A stretch of 64,000 bases of DNA from Azohydromonas lata NBRC 102462 (GTDB taxonomy: Bacteria > Pseudomonadota > Gammaproteobacteria > Burkholderiales > Burkholderiaceae_C), in contig NZ_BCTC01000005.1 of NCBI RefSeq assembly GCF_001571085.1, forward strand, positions 62,001 through 126,000. Direction: 5' to 3'. Shown in pieces: positions 12,637-22,393 of the stretch. Made by a program: the position numbers and the translations under genes. The notes below the pieces were generated by a model. The model had not been told where the DNA came from. It ran no database searches and saw only the letters and a list, made by a program, of their open reading frames with translations. Every line of letters begins with the position of its first letter. Position 1 is the stretch's first letter.

Positions 12637-13751
12637 GGGTAAAAGCGGCGCAATGCCAGCCCGCAGGCCGTCAGGCAGCCCGGCGCCAGCGCAGCCAGGC
12701 GCTCGGCAGCCAGGCCATCCGCCCGCGCCATGCCCGCGAAGGGGTCGGCCACGTGCGTTTCCAGGTGGGTGAGACGGGCCACGCACGCCTGCAGGCCGGG
12801 CAGCGCGGCGGTGGCACCGGCCAGCACGATGCGGCAGGCGTCGTGGCACGGGCTGCTGGCCAGGCCGATGCGCAGCGCCCGCGCCAGCTCCTGCGCCAGC
12901 CCGTCCGCGAACTCGGCCTGCAGCATGGGCGCCAGCGCGGCGGGCACCGTACCGGCAAGCTTCATCTGCTCGGCGGCGTCGAAGCCCAGGCCGCAGTGCC
13001 GGGCAATGAGCCGCGTGAACTGCGCGCCGCCCACGGGCAGTTCGCGCGCGTACAGCACCTCCTCCCCGCGCAGCAGTTTGAGCAGGGTGGCAAAGGCGCC
13101 TATCTCGAACAGCGCCACCGCCGCCGGCCCTGGCCCGGCGCCCGCCGCATCCGCTTGCGGCCCAACCGGCAGCGACGCGGCGATGCGGGCCAGCGCGCGG
13201 TGCGCGGCATGGGGCTCGACGTCCAGCACCATCGGTTCCAGCCCCGCGGCCTCGGCCACGCCCTGGCGGTCCTGCACGCGGTCTTGGCGCGAGGCGGCCA
13301 TGAGCACGTCCACCTGGCCTGCGGCCTCGGCGGGACCCAGCACGCAGAAGTCCAGCCCCATCTCGTCCGGCGCGAACGGGAAGTGGTGCTGCGCCTCGGC
13401 CTGCACCCGCTGCTCCAGCGCCGCCTCGGTCAAACCGGCAGGCAGGCTCAGGCGTTGGGTGACCACGCCCGCCGCCGGCAAGGCCAGCGCGGCGCGGCGC
13501 GTACCGGTGCCGCAGCGCTGCACGGCGCGGCGCAGGGCGGCGGCCGCGGCGTCGAAGTCCTCGACCTGTCCGTCGTTCATGACGCCCTTGTCCAGCGCCT
13601 CACACGCCAGCGCCTGCAGCACCGGCCGTTCGGCGCTGCCGCCCAACTCCACCACGCGCACGCTGGCGTTGCCCAGGTCCACGCCCAGCAACGACGCCTG
13701 GCTGCCGCCACGCCGCAGCCCTCGCAGCAATCCGCGCAGGAAAGGTCTCAT
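12627..13751 (-). CDS. pilM: Type IV pilus actin-like ATPase PilM
   Basis: Cytoplasmic actin/FtsA-fold protein linking the pilus motor region to PilN. 374 residues. Nucleotide-fold signatures include LLGVDLGNASVRVVEL near the N-terminus and the second phosphate region around RIVLAGATAALPGL near the C-terminus. It is the first gene of the pilMNOPQ-aroKB run and is divergent from ponA across a 208-bp gap, the classic arrangement in proteobacteria. No strong promoter for pilM stands out in that gap. Confidence 0.95.
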   Translation of the reverse strand: MRPFLRGLLRGLRRGGSQASLLGVDLGNASVRVVELGGSAERPVLQALACEALDKGVMNDGQVEDFDAAAAALRRAVQRCGTGTRRAALALPAAGVVTQRLSLPAGLTEAALEQRVQAEAQHHFPFAPDEMGLDFCVLGPAEAAGQVDVLMAASRQDRVQDRQGVAEAAGLEPMVLDVEPHAAHRALARIAASLPVGPQADAAGAGPGPAAVALFEIGAFATLLKLLRGEEVLYARELPVGGAQFTRLIARHCGLGFDAAEQMKLAGTVPAALAPMLQAEFADGLAQELARALRIGLASSPCHDACRIVLAGATAALPGLQACVARLTHLETHVADPFAGMARADGLAAERLAALAPGCLTACGLALRRFYPCC

Positions 13752-13921
13752 CTGAAACGCGTCGTATCCATAAGTAACTGAATGCTATGCGCCGCTTTTG
13801 CTGCGCTGCACTAGGGAAAAGACCGTGTGGGAAGACACGCAGGCCTCGTGCGCACCTTGCGGTGCTGCCGTACACCGGCTCGGGATTGGGGCTTGGCGCC
13901 GGGACGCGAGGGGGCGTTTTC

Positions 13922-13927
13922 TATAAT
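13922..13927 (+). promoter_or_regulatory. Perfect -10 hexamer upstream of ponA
   Basis: TATAAT at 13922-13927 in a locally AT-rich patch, 33 bp before the ponA ATG. No good -35 lies at 16-18 bp; the nearest, TTGGCG at 13893, has a 23-bp gap. The promoter is therefore probable from the -10 alone. Confidence 0.45.
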
Positions 13928-13959
13928 TGAAGTCTTTTCTGCCTGGCCGAGCCCGCCTC

Positions 13960-16341
13960 ATGACCGAACCCGGGCGTCCGCCCAACTCCTCTTCCAAACC
14001 CGCCTCCCCCACCCGCCGCAGCCCTTTGTCCCGCTGGCTTTTACGCCCGCTGATGGTGCTGCTGGGTGCCTGCACGGCGCTGGCGCTGTCGGTGGCCGTG
14101 TTGGGCGCCATTGCGCTGGCAGTGGCCTATCCGCAACTGCCGCAGATCGACGGCTTGGCCGACTACAGGCCCAAGCTGCCCATGCGCATCTACTCCGCCG
14201 ACGGGGTGATGCTGGCCGAGTTCGGCGAGGAGCGCCGGCGCTTTCTCCCCATCGCGCAGATCCCCAAGGTGATGCAGGACGCGGTGCTGGCCATCGAGGA
14301 CGCGCGCTTCTACCAGCACGGCGGCGTGGACTACCTGGGCGTGCTGCGCGCGGGCCTGGCCAACTTCGGCGAGTCGCGCAGCCAGGGCGCCTCCACCATC
14401 ACCATGCAGGTGGCGCGCAACTTCTACCTCTCCCGCGAGAAGACGTTCACTCGCAAGATCTACGAGATCCTGCTCGCGCTCAAGATAGAGAACCAGCTCA
14501 GCAAGGAGCGCATCCTTGAGCTGTACATGAACCAGATTTACCTGGGCCAGCGCGCCTACGGCTTCGCCGCCGCGAGCGAAACCTACTTCGGCAAGCCACT
14601 GGAAAAGGTTTCGATCGCCGAGGCGGCCATGCTGGCCGGGCTGCCCAAGGCGCCCTCGGCCTACAACCCCGTGGCCAACCCGCGCCGCGCCACCATTCGG
14701 CAGCAGTACATCATCGACCGCATGCTCGAAGGCGGCTTCATCACGCAGGCGCAGCACGATGAGGCCAAACATGAGGAGCTGCACTACCGCACGCCCTCGG
14801 ACGTGGCCGTGCACGCCGAGTACGTGGCCGAAACGGCGCGCCAGCTCATGTTCAGCCAGTACGGCGACGAGGCCTACACGCGCGGCTTCAACGTGCAGCT
14901 CACGCTCAATGCCGAGGACCAGAAGGCGGCCTACCAGGCGCTGCGCCGCGGCCTCATGGACTACGAGCGGCGCCAGGTCTACCGCGGCCCCGAGGCCTAC
15001 GTGGACCTGCCCAACGACCCCAAGGAGCTGGACCTGCGCATCGCCGAGGCGCTCAATGACCACCCGGACAACGACGACCTGCGTGCCGCCGTGGTGCTCG
15101 AAGCTTCGCCGCGCAAGGTGGTGGCGGTGCTGCAATCCGGCGAGTCCATCACCGTCACGGGTGACGGCCTCAAGCCCGTGGCGTCGGGCCTCTCCGACAA
15201 GGCCGCGGCGCAAAAGCAGATTCGCCGCGGCGCCGTGGTGCGTGCCGTCAAGGGGCCCAAGGACACGTGGACGCTGACGCAGCAGCCCGAGGTCGAGGGC
15301 GCCTTCGTGGCACTGGACCCGCGCGACGGGGCCATCCGCGCGCTGGTGGGGGGCTTCGACTGGCGCAAGAACAAGTTCAACCACGTCACGCAGGCCTGGC
15401 GCCAGCCGGGCTCCAGCTTCAAGCCGTTCATCTACTCCGCGGCGCTGGAAAAGGGCTTCACGCCGGCCACCATCGTCAACGACTCCCCGCTGTTCTTCGA
15501 TGCCGGCACCACCGGCAGCCAACCCTGGGAGCCCAAGAACTACGACGGCACCTTCGACGGCCCCATGACGCTGCGCCGCGCGTTGGCCAAGTCCAAGAAC
15601 ATGGTTTCCATCCGCGTGCTGCAGAACGTGGGCACGCACACGGCGCAGCAGTGGATCACGCGTTTTGGCTTCGAAGCCGAGAAGCACCCGGCCTACCTGA
15701 CCATGGCGCTGGGCGCAGGCTCGGTGACGCCCATGCAGATGGCCACCGCCTACAGCGTGTTCGCCAACGGCGGCCACCTGCTCAACCCGGTGCTGATCCG
15801 CCGCGTGACGGATGCCGACGGCCGCGTGCTGCACGACAGCCCGCCGCAGGCGCTCACGGACGACAACCGCGTGCTCAACGCCCGCAACGCCTTCGTGATG
15901 GACAGCCTGCTGCAGGAGGTGGCGCGCTCCGGCACCGCCGCCAAGGCGCAGGCCACGCTGCGCCGTCCCGACCTCTACGGCAAGACCGGCACCACCAACG
16001 ATGCAATGGACGCCTGGTTCGCCGGCTTCCAGCCCTCGCTGGCCGCGGTGGTGTGGATCGGCTACGACCAGCCACGCAAGCTGGGCGACCGCGAAACCGG
16101 CGGCGGCCTGGCGCTGCCGGTGTGGATCGAGTTCATGGGCCGGGCGCTGCGCAACGTGCCCGTGCAGGAGATGGAGGCGCCGCAGGGCGTGGTCAACGTG
16201 GGCGGCGAGTGGTTCTACGAGGAGTACGCCCACGGCGAGGGCGTGACCGGCGTGGGCTTGGGCGACAAGCCGCCGGCCGGCGCGGAACCCGCGGCCTCGG
16301 AGGAGGAACGCAAGTCCATCCTGGACCTGTTCAAGCGCTGA
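13960..16341 (+). CDS. ponA: Penicillin-binding protein 1A (bifunctional glycosyltransferase/transpeptidase)
   Basis: Builds peptidoglycan from lipid II in the periplasm, anchored in the inner membrane. 793 residues: a basic cytoplasmic tail, one membrane segment (about 29-57), then the GT51 glycosyltransferase with catalytic E113 (AIEDARFYQHGGVDYLGVLRA) and QGASTITMQVARNFY. A linker/OB region follows, then the transpeptidase with SxxK (GSSFKPFIY), SKN (KSKNMVS) and KTGTTND boxes. I start it at ATG 13960 rather than the in-frame TTG at 13927, which overlaps the -10 hexamer. Divergent from pilM; a strong terminator follows the stop. Confidence 0.96.
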   Translation: MTEPGRPPNSSSKPASPTRRSPLSRWLLRPLMVLLGACTALALSVAVLGAIALAVAYPQLPQIDGLADYRPKLPMRIYSADGVMLAEFGEERRRFLPIAQIPKVMQDAVLAIEDARFYQHGGVDYLGVLRAGLANFGESRSQGASTITMQVARNFYLSREKTFTRKIYEILLALKIENQLSKERILELYMNQIYLGQRAYGFAAASETYFGKPLEKVSIAEAAMLAGLPKAPSAYNPVANPRRATIRQQYIIDRMLEGGFITQAQHDEAKHEELHYRTPSDVAVHAEYVAETARQLMFSQYGDEAYTRGFNVQLTLNAEDQKAAYQALRRGLMDYERRQVYRGPEAYVDLPNDPKELDLRIAEALNDHPDNDDLRAAVVLEASPRKVVAVLQSGESITVTGDGLKPVASGLSDKAAAQKQIRRGAVVRAVKGPKDTWTLTQQPEVEGAFVALDPRDGAIRALVGGFDWRKNKFNHVTQAWRQPGSSFKPFIYSAALEKGFTPATIVNDSPLFFDAGTTGSQPWEPKNYDGTFDGPMTLRRALAKSKNMVSIRVLQNVGTHTAQQWITRFGFEAEKHPAYLTMALGAGSVTPMQMATAYSVFANGGHLLNPVLIRRVTDADGRVLHDSPPQALTDDNRVLNARNAFVMDSLLQEVARSGTAAKAQATLRRPDLYGKTGTTNDAMDAWFAGFQPSLAAVVWIGYDQPRKLGDRETGGGLALPVWIEFMGRALRNVPVQEMEAPQGVVNVGGEWFYEEYAHGEGVTGVGLGDKPPAGAEPAASEEERKSILDLFKR

Positions 16342-16370
16342 CTCTTTTCTCAAGCGCCGTACCAGCGAAA

Positions 16371-16396
16371 ACGCCGGCCCAGGGGCCGGCGTTTTT
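16371..16396 (+). terminator. Rho-independent terminator of ponA
   Basis: A perfect 10-bp inverted repeat (ACGCCGGCCC 16371-16380 and GGGCCGGCGT 16383-16392) followed by TTTTT on the plus strand, 30 bp after the ponA stop. Confidence 0.85.
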
Positions 16397-16436
16397 CTTG
16401 GCGGCGGCGTTCAGCGCATCACCGGGGCGCGACTGT

Positions 16437-16790
16437 TCAGGGGTTGAAGCGCAGCGGCTTGCCGCCCTGGGCGGTGGCGGACTCGGAGAGCAGGTCGAAG
16501 AAGTCGCGGCCCTCGCGCTCCAGCCAGCGCCCGCCTACGCAGCGGAAGTGGTAGCCGCCGCTGCGCGCGGCCAGCCACAGCTCCTGCAGCGGCGGCTGGG
16601 TGTTGATGACGATCTTGCTGCCGTTGGCAAACGACAGCTCCAGCAGCCCGCCGGTGCGCGCGGCGTCGATGTCGATCACGTCGTCCTGCAGCCAGCGGTC
16701 GATCTGTGCTTCCACGCTGGCGAGCACGGCCTGGGCGATGCGGTGGTATTCGGCGTCGGAGAGCTGGTCGGCGGCGGGGGTGTCGCTCAT
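16437..16790 (-). CDS. cyaY: Frataxin homologue CyaY
   Basis: Iron-binding regulator of iron-sulfur cluster assembly; it binds the IscS/IscU complex. 117 residues from the ATG at 16790 (MSDTPAADQLSDAEYHRIAQAVLASVEAQIDRW). The acidic first helix, the strand DDVIDIDAARTGGLLELSFANGSKIVINTQPPLQELWLAARSGGYHFRC and the W-L-E-REGRDFFDLLSES end fit the family. Only 22 bp separate its start from the divergent lptM, so each promoter must overlap the other gene. Confidence 0.95.
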   Translation of the reverse strand: MSDTPAADQLSDAEYHRIAQAVLASVEAQIDRWLQDDVIDIDAARTGGLLELSFANGSKIVINTQPPLQELWLAARSGGYHFRCVGGRWLEREGRDFFDLLSESATAQGGKPLRFNP

Positions 16791-16812
16791 GGCGGTGGGT
16801 AAGATTTGGGAG

Positions 16813-17019
16813 ATGAAGACGAAAGCCCGATCGAGTGTAGCGGCGCGGTGCGCCGGGTCCGGGGTCAAGCTGCTGCTGGCCGTGGGTGTTTTGGCCGGCG
16901 TCGTGGCCTGCGGCCAGAAGGGGCCGCTGCGCTTGCCGCCGCCACAGAGCGCGCCTGCAGCGGCACCGGCAGCGTCCGCGGCCTCTGCGCCAGCGTCAGG
17001 CCCGGCCGCCACGCGCTGA
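16813..17019 (+). CDS. lptM: LPS translocon maturation lipoprotein LptM (YifL family)
   Basis: Small outer-membrane lipoprotein; the E. coli homologue helps the LptDE translocon mature. 68 residues: a basic N-terminus, a hydrophobic signal (VKLLLAVGVLAGVV), lipobox VVAC, then the family signature CGQKGPLRLPPP and an Ala/Pro/Ser tail. ATG 16813 has GGGAG touching it, which is too close. An in-frame GTG at 16795 is a possible alternative start. In related genomes this gene usually precedes lysA; here a short terminator and a convergent porin follow instead. Confidence 0.85.
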   Translation: MKTKARSSVAARCAGSGVKLLLAVGVLAGVVACGQKGPLRLPPPQSAPAAAPAASAASAPASGPAATR

Positions 17020-17037
17020 TTTCACGATCCACGAGAG

Positions 17038-17068
17038 CCGCCGCGCCCACAAGGCCACGGCGGTTTTT
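17038..17068 (+). terminator. Terminator downstream of lptM
   Basis: CCGCCG (17038-17043) pairs with CGGCGG (17058-17063), followed by TTTTT, 18 bp after the lptM stop. The stem is short but well placed. Confidence 0.6.
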
Positions 17069-17096
17069 CATGCGCCTGGTTGCACGCGCACAGAAA

Positions 17097-17124
17097 AGAA
17101 AAAAGGCGTCCCGAAGGACGCCTT
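17097..17124 (-). terminator. Terminator of the porin gene with UUCG tetraloop
   Basis: On the minus strand a 9-bp perfect stem (AAGGCGTCC/GGACGCCTT, 17103-17124) is closed by a C(UUCG)G tetraloop and followed by a run of six T (17099-17104 complement). It begins 50 bp after the porin stop. A very stable hairpin of this kind suits a highly expressed transcript. Confidence 0.88.
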
Positions 17125-17174
17125 GAGGCAAGGGCCGCCGCACGGGCCGGCCCGGAATTTCTGATTCTGAAGAA

Positions 17175-18254
17175 TTAGAAAGCCTTGCGCAGGCCGATTT
17201 CGACGCCGCGCTTCTCGTTCACGTTGTCCTTCAGGTCGCCAGTGGCTTGCTGGTAGGCGGTGAACAGCGTGGTGGTCTTGGACAGCGAATAGGTGGCGCC
17301 CACGGCGGCACGGCCGATGGTCTTGTCGCCCACGACCACGCCGGTGGCGTCGTCGTACTTGGCGCGGACGTAGTTGGCACCGATGGTGAAGGCACCAACC
17401 GGCACGCCAACGCCCACGGTCCAGGTACGCAGCTTGTCGGCGGTCAGAGTGCCACCAGACTGGAGCACGTTGCCGCTGCTGGCGCTGTTGGCCAGATCCT
17501 TGCCTTGCTGGAAGCCGGCGTAAACGCGGGCCATGCCGAAGTCGTAGTTGGCGCCCAGGGTCCAGGTCTTGTTGGCCTTGTCCTCACCAGCCACGGCCGT
17601 CAGCAGCTTGTTCTGCTCGTAGGCCAGGGCCACGTTCAGCGGACCATTGGCATAGACAGCCTTCAGGCCGTAGTAGCGGTCTTGAGCCTTCTCGTCAAAG
17701 CCGTACATGCCCTGCAGGCGGAAACCGCCGAACGAAGGCGAGATGTACTGGAGAGCGTTGTCGATACGCGGCGAGTCGATGAACAGCGGGAGACCGCCGC
17801 CAACGACGGTGTACTTCACGCCCGTGTGAAGGAACATCGTGTTGCCGAACGGGTTGTTCAGCGCGACCGTTTCGTCGTTGAACGTGTACTGGCGGCCCAG
17901 GCGAACTTCACCGGCAGAAGTGGAAGCCAGCGAGATGAACGCTTGGCGGCCGAAGAGGCGGTTGCCTTGAGTCGAGGCACCAGTATCAGCAGCGAAGCCC
18001 GACTCCAGAACCACGTTGGCCTTCAGGCCGGAACCCAGGTCTTCCGACACGCGCAGGCCCCAACGCGAACCAGGACCCCACTCCACGCCGTCAGCCAGCT
18101 TGGTCAAGCTCTTGCCGGCGTTGGGGCTCAGGTCGCCCGACTTGACGTGTTGCACGCTCAGGTCCACCAGGCCGTACAGGGTCACCGACGATTGGGCCGA
18201 AGCAGCACCGGCGAACGCACCCAGCGTGGCCAGGGCGATCAGGGATTTCTTCAT
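17175..18254 (-). CDS. General outer-membrane porin (Gram-negative porin, Omp32-like)
   Basis: Trimeric 16-stranded beta-barrel for passive diffusion of small solutes; betaproteobacterial members are often anion-selective. 359 residues from the ATG at 18254, preceded by GGAGA at 8 nt. Signal peptide [20 protein letters not shown], then mature [17 protein letters not shown]. Typical barrel strands follow ([35 protein letters not shown]) and the terminal aromatic EIGLRKAF recognised by the Bam machinery. Base composition is visibly less GC-rich than its neighbours, as is common for highly expressed porins. The 249-bp gap to divergent coq7 shows no clear consensus promoter on either strand. Confidence 0.95.
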   Translation of the reverse strand: MKKSLIALATLGAFAGAASAQSSVTLYGLVDLSVQHVKSGDLSPNAGKSLTKLADGVEWGPGSRWGLRVSEDLGSGLKANVVLESGFAADTGASTQGNRLFGRQAFISLASTSAGEVRLGRQYTFNDETVALNNPFGNTMFLHTGVKYTVVGGGLPLFIDSPRIDNALQYISPSFGGFRLQGMYGFDEKAQDRYYGLKAVYANGPLNVALAYEQNKLLTAVAGEDKANKTWTLGANYDFGMARVYAGFQQGKDLANSASSGNVLQSGGTLTADKLRTWTVGVGVPVGAFTIGANYVRAKYDDATGVVVGDKTIGRAAVGATYSLSKTTTLFTAYQQATGDLKDNVNEKRGVEIGLRKAF

Positions 18255-18503
18255 TTGCAGTATCTCCATCCAGGGTTGTTACCAGAGGTCCCGAAGCGGC
18301 GCCCTAATGGACCGGGCGCTCAAGTGCTGATCAGGCCTACCTCCTCATCGGAAGCTGGCGCTATTGCAACAGAGGGGGTTTCGGCTTGCCAAGGACGAAG
18401 GCCAAAAAGAGGCTTTGCTTGTTGTCCTCACACAACGGCAGCGGCACGTCATGTCGATGCCATACTTTCATGCTTCCCTGGCTGCTTTCCGTGCCCTGCT
18501 CCC

Positions 18504-19154
18504 ATGTCCCGTTCGCTCAGTGCCCTTGACCTTTGGTTGACCTCGCTGGACCGCGCGTTGCGCACCGTCACCAGCAGCGTGCATGCGGCCCAGCCCGTGC
18601 CAGCCGCCACCGGCGCGGCCGCCGGCATGGAAACACCGCTGAGCGAGGACGAAAAGCGCGAGGCCGCGGCACTCATGCGCGTGAACCACGTGGGCGAGGT
18701 CTGCGCGCAGGCGCTGTACCAGGCACAGGCGCTCACGGCGCGCTCGGCCGGATTGCGCGACCAGATGGCCCAGGCCGCGCGCGAGGAAATCGACCACCTG
18801 GCCTGGACACAGCAGCGGCTGGACGAGTTGGGCGCGCGGCCCAGCCTGCTCAACCCGCTGTGGTACGCCGGCGCCTTCGGCATAGGCCTGCTGGCCGGGC
18901 GCCTGGGCGACCGCGTGAGCCTGGGTTTCGTGGTGGAAACCGAGCGCCAGGTCGAGCAGCACCTGGCCAGCCACCTGCAGCGGCTGCCGCAACACGACAC
19001 GTCCTCGCGCGCCATCGTCGAGCAGATGAAGGTGGACGAGGCCCGCCATGCCGACAACGCACTGGCCGCTGGCGGCATGGAACTGCCCGCGCCGGTGCGC
19101 GGCCTCATGCGCGCCGCCGCCAAGGTCATGACGACCACGGCGCACTACATCTGA
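18504..19154 (+). CDS. coq7: 2-polyprenyl-3-methyl-6-methoxy-1,4-benzoquinone monooxygenase
   Basis: Di-iron hydroxylase for the last hydroxylation of ubiquinone synthesis, membrane-associated. 216 residues from the ATG at 18504 ([22 protein letters not shown]). Ferritin-like metal ligands are visible in [47 protein letters not shown] and [12 protein letters not shown] (ExxH pairs). The open frame continues far upstream, but only antisense to the porin. It stands alone between two minus-strand genes. Confidence 0.94.
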   Translation: MSRSLSALDLWLTSLDRALRTVTSSVHAAQPVPAATGAAAGMETPLSEDEKREAAALMRVNHVGEVCAQALYQAQALTARSAGLRDQMAQAAREEIDHLAWTQQRLDELGARPSLLNPLWYAGAFGIGLLAGRLGDRVSLGFVVETERQVEQHLASHLQRLPQHDTSSRAIVEQMKVDEARHADNALAAGGMELPAPVRGLMRAAAKVMTTTAHYI

Positions 19155-19209
19155 CGGCCCACCCCAGGCGCCGCGACCACGGCGCCGGCGTGGTGGGCCG
19201 GCGGTTTCC

Positions 19210-19632
19210 TCAAGCCTCGACGATCTCGTAGCCCGTCGTCACCTCGGCCGTGCGGCCGAGCATGATGGTGGCCGAGCAGTACTTCTCGTGCGACAGCGCA
19301 ATGGCGCGCTCCACGGCGGCGGCCGGCAGCTTGCGGCCGCTGACGATGAAGTGCAGGTGGATCTTCGTGAAGACCTTGGGGTCCGTCGCCGCGCGCTCGG
19401 ACGACACCTTGAGTTGGCAGCCGCTGACCTCGTGGCGGCCCCGCTTGAGGATGAGCACCACGTCATATGCGGTGCAGGCGCCGGCACCAGCCAGCAGCGT
19501 TTCCATGGGTCGCGGCGCCAGATTGCGGCCGCCGCCGTCGGGCGCGCCGTCCATGGTCAGCAGATGGCCGCTGCCGGTCTCGGCCACGAAAGCCATGCCG
19601 CTGGCGGGCACCCAGTTGATCGTGCATTCCAT
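19210..19632 (-). CDS. OsmC/YhfA-family protein
   Basis: 140 residues from MECTINWVPASGMAFVAETGSGH. OsmC-fold proteins of this type are thiol-dependent hydroperoxide reductases or related redox proteins of the cytoplasm. The two family cysteines are present, one in LLAGAGACTAYDVVLIL and one in ALSHEKYCSATIMLG, along with the typical dimer-core strands. The sequence is closer to the YhfA branch than to OsmC or Ohr; substrate unknown. Its start is about 105 bp from the divergent promoter of the candidate small RNA. Confidence 0.88.
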   Translation of the reverse strand: MECTINWVPASGMAFVAETGSGHLLTMDGAPDGGGRNLAPRPMETLLAGAGACTAYDVVLILKRGRHEVSGCQLKVSSERAATDPKVFTKIHLHFIVSGRKLPAAAVERAIALSHEKYCSATIMLGRTAEVTTGYEIVEA

Positions 19633-19737
19633 CGTCTCAAGCCCCGTGGCAGGGCTCCCTGCTGAAAAGCCGTGCATTTTGCAACGCGCCTGCGCCTGAA
19701 ATTGCGTTCGGAACAAGGGTTTTTGCGGATGGAGATA

Positions 19738-19766
19738 TTGCGCCGCAACAAGATCGCAGATACACT
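19738..19766 (+). promoter_or_regulatory. Candidate sigma-70 promoter of the small RNA
   Basis: A -35-like TTGCGC (19738-19743) and a -10-like TACACT (19761-19766) are separated by exactly 17 bp. Initiation would be near 19773. The element is placed so that its transcript ends at a strong terminator about 100 nt later, with no open reading frame of note between. Confidence 0.5.
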
Positions 19767-19772
19767 GAAGGC

Positions 19773-19876
19773 GTTGTCTGCATCGGGACATACCCGAGTT
19801 GGCAGACGCAGGTTGTCTCCTCCACCTCCTCCATTGGTGGATTCAAGCCCAGGGCAAACCCCCTGGGCTTTTTTTT
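19773..19876 (+). ncRNA. Candidate small regulatory RNA (~104 nt) with exposed anti-Shine-Dalgarno loop
   Basis: Between osmC and ilvA lies a self-contained transcription unit. Hairpin 1: GTCTGC (19776-19781) with GCAGAC (19802-19807), inner stem CGGG/CCCG (19784-19787/19793-19796). Hairpin 2: TCCACC (19821-19826) with GGTGGA (19836-19841), whose 9-nt loop is TCCTCCATT. A second TCTCCTCC sits unpaired just before it. Hairpin 3 is the terminator. The loop and adjacent strand are complementary to GGAGGA-type ribosome-binding sites, the layout used by CU-rich-loop sRNAs such as the alphaproteobacterial CCUCCUCC family. The end points are inferred from the promoter and terminator. No protein-coding sense is evident. 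Family membership is unknown to me. Confidence 0.65.
19845..19876 (+). terminator. Strong intrinsic terminator of the small RNA
   Basis: A perfect 10-bp stem, AAGCCCAGGG (19845-19854) with CCCTGGGCTT (19861-19870), a CAAACC loop, and a run of eight T (19869-19876). It is not needed by any upstream plus-strand protein gene, since coq7 ends 690 bp before with osmC antisense in between. Confidence 0.9.
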
Positions 19877-19995
19877 GGCCGCGCAAGGCACGCGTTGCCG
19901 GGCACGGCCCCCGTGAGCAGCGTCTTGTCAGGCCTGTCCGGCGGCGGCGCTTATGATCCGTGGTTTTGCTGCAACAGCCCTAGGAGTCATCACCC

Positions 19996-21564
<1,569 letters not shown>

Positions 21565-21642
21565 AGCCTCGGGGCGGGCCGGCGGCGGCGGCTCGCTTCA
21601 AGGCAAGGCCGCACCGCTGACCCGCGGTTAAGCCCAAAACTC

Positions 21643-22344
21643 TCAACCGCCCTGGTTTTGCGGATCGGGCACGGGCTGCTGCTCCATCTCCTGCTGAGGC
21701 ACGGCCATGTCCTGCGGCGGCATCTCCTGTGGAATGGGCTGCTGCTGCGGCATGGGTTGCGGCGCCATGGGTTGGCGCATGCCGCCCTGCACGCCCGGGT
21801 AGCCCTGGCCCGGCGCCATCCCGCCGCGCTGCAGGGCACCGCCCATGGGCGCGCCTGCGCCCGGCACGCCGGCAGGCGCTTCGCTGCCCGCCGGCGGCAG
21901 CACGCCCGTGCTGGCCACGGGCAGCGGCGGCAGCTCCAGCTGGATTTGCGCATTGCCGCCCCGCGGCCCAAGCTCGGCGCCGCGGATGCGCACGGACTGC
22001 AGCACGTAGCGGTCGTCCACCGCAGCGCCCACGCGGTAGGTGCGCGGCGGCTTGCCGTCCACGGCGATCACGGCCAGGCCTTCACGCGTGCCGGTGTCGC
22101 GCGGAGCCACCACCCCCACGAGCTGAAAGCGGCCGGCGTCGGCCGAGACCACGGGCTCGGCCTCGGCCTGCGCCGGACGCTCGCCCAACAGCCGGCCCAG
22201 ATCGCCGCGGGCGCCCGCAGCGGTGGACACGGCCACCGCCTGTGCCGGCACGGCCGGTGCGCGCGGCCCAAGCCGCAGCGCCCAGAACACGATCGTGGCG
22301 GCCACGGCGGCCCAGAGAATGAAGGCGATCAGGCGGGCTTGCAT
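21643..22344 (-). CDS. gspC: Type II secretion system protein GspC with Pro/Gln/Met-rich tail
   Basis: Inner-membrane bitopic protein whose periplasmic HR domain docks on the GspD secretin. 233 residues: membrane segment AFILWAAVAATIVFWALRL (about 7-25), linker, then an HR-like domain (about 70-125: FQLVGVVAPRDTGTREGLAVIAVDGKPPRTYRVGAAVDDRYVLQSV). Residues from about 140 onward form a low-complexity Pro/Gln/Met/Gly tail in place of the PDZ or coiled-coil domain found in many GspC. It is divergent from gspG with 49 bp between starts. The divergent gspC agrees with the Burkholderia-type layout. Confidence 0.88.
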   Translation of the reverse strand: MQARLIAFILWAAVAATIVFWALRLGPRAPAVPAQAVAVSTAAGARGDLGRLLGERPAQAEAEPVVSADAGRFQLVGVVAPRDTGTREGLAVIAVDGKPPRTYRVGAAVDDRYVLQSVRIRGAELGPRGGNAQIQLELPPLPVASTGVLPPAGSEAPAGVPGAGAPMGGALQRGGMAPGQGYPGVQGGMRQPMAPQPMPQQQPIPQEMPPQDMAVPQQEMEQQPVPDPQNQGG

Positions 22345-22393
22345 GCGGCGATTATCATGGCCGCCCTTCGACTTGTTGACTTGCGTGGCAGCC

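Noticed and set aside
14041-16353. 770-residue open frame antisense to ponA
   Set aside because: Pure antisense shadow with biased composition; ponA is unambiguous on the plus strand.
17247-18503. N-terminal extension of coq7 into the porin region
   Set aside because: The upstream part is antisense to the porin; the family N-terminus begins at 18504.
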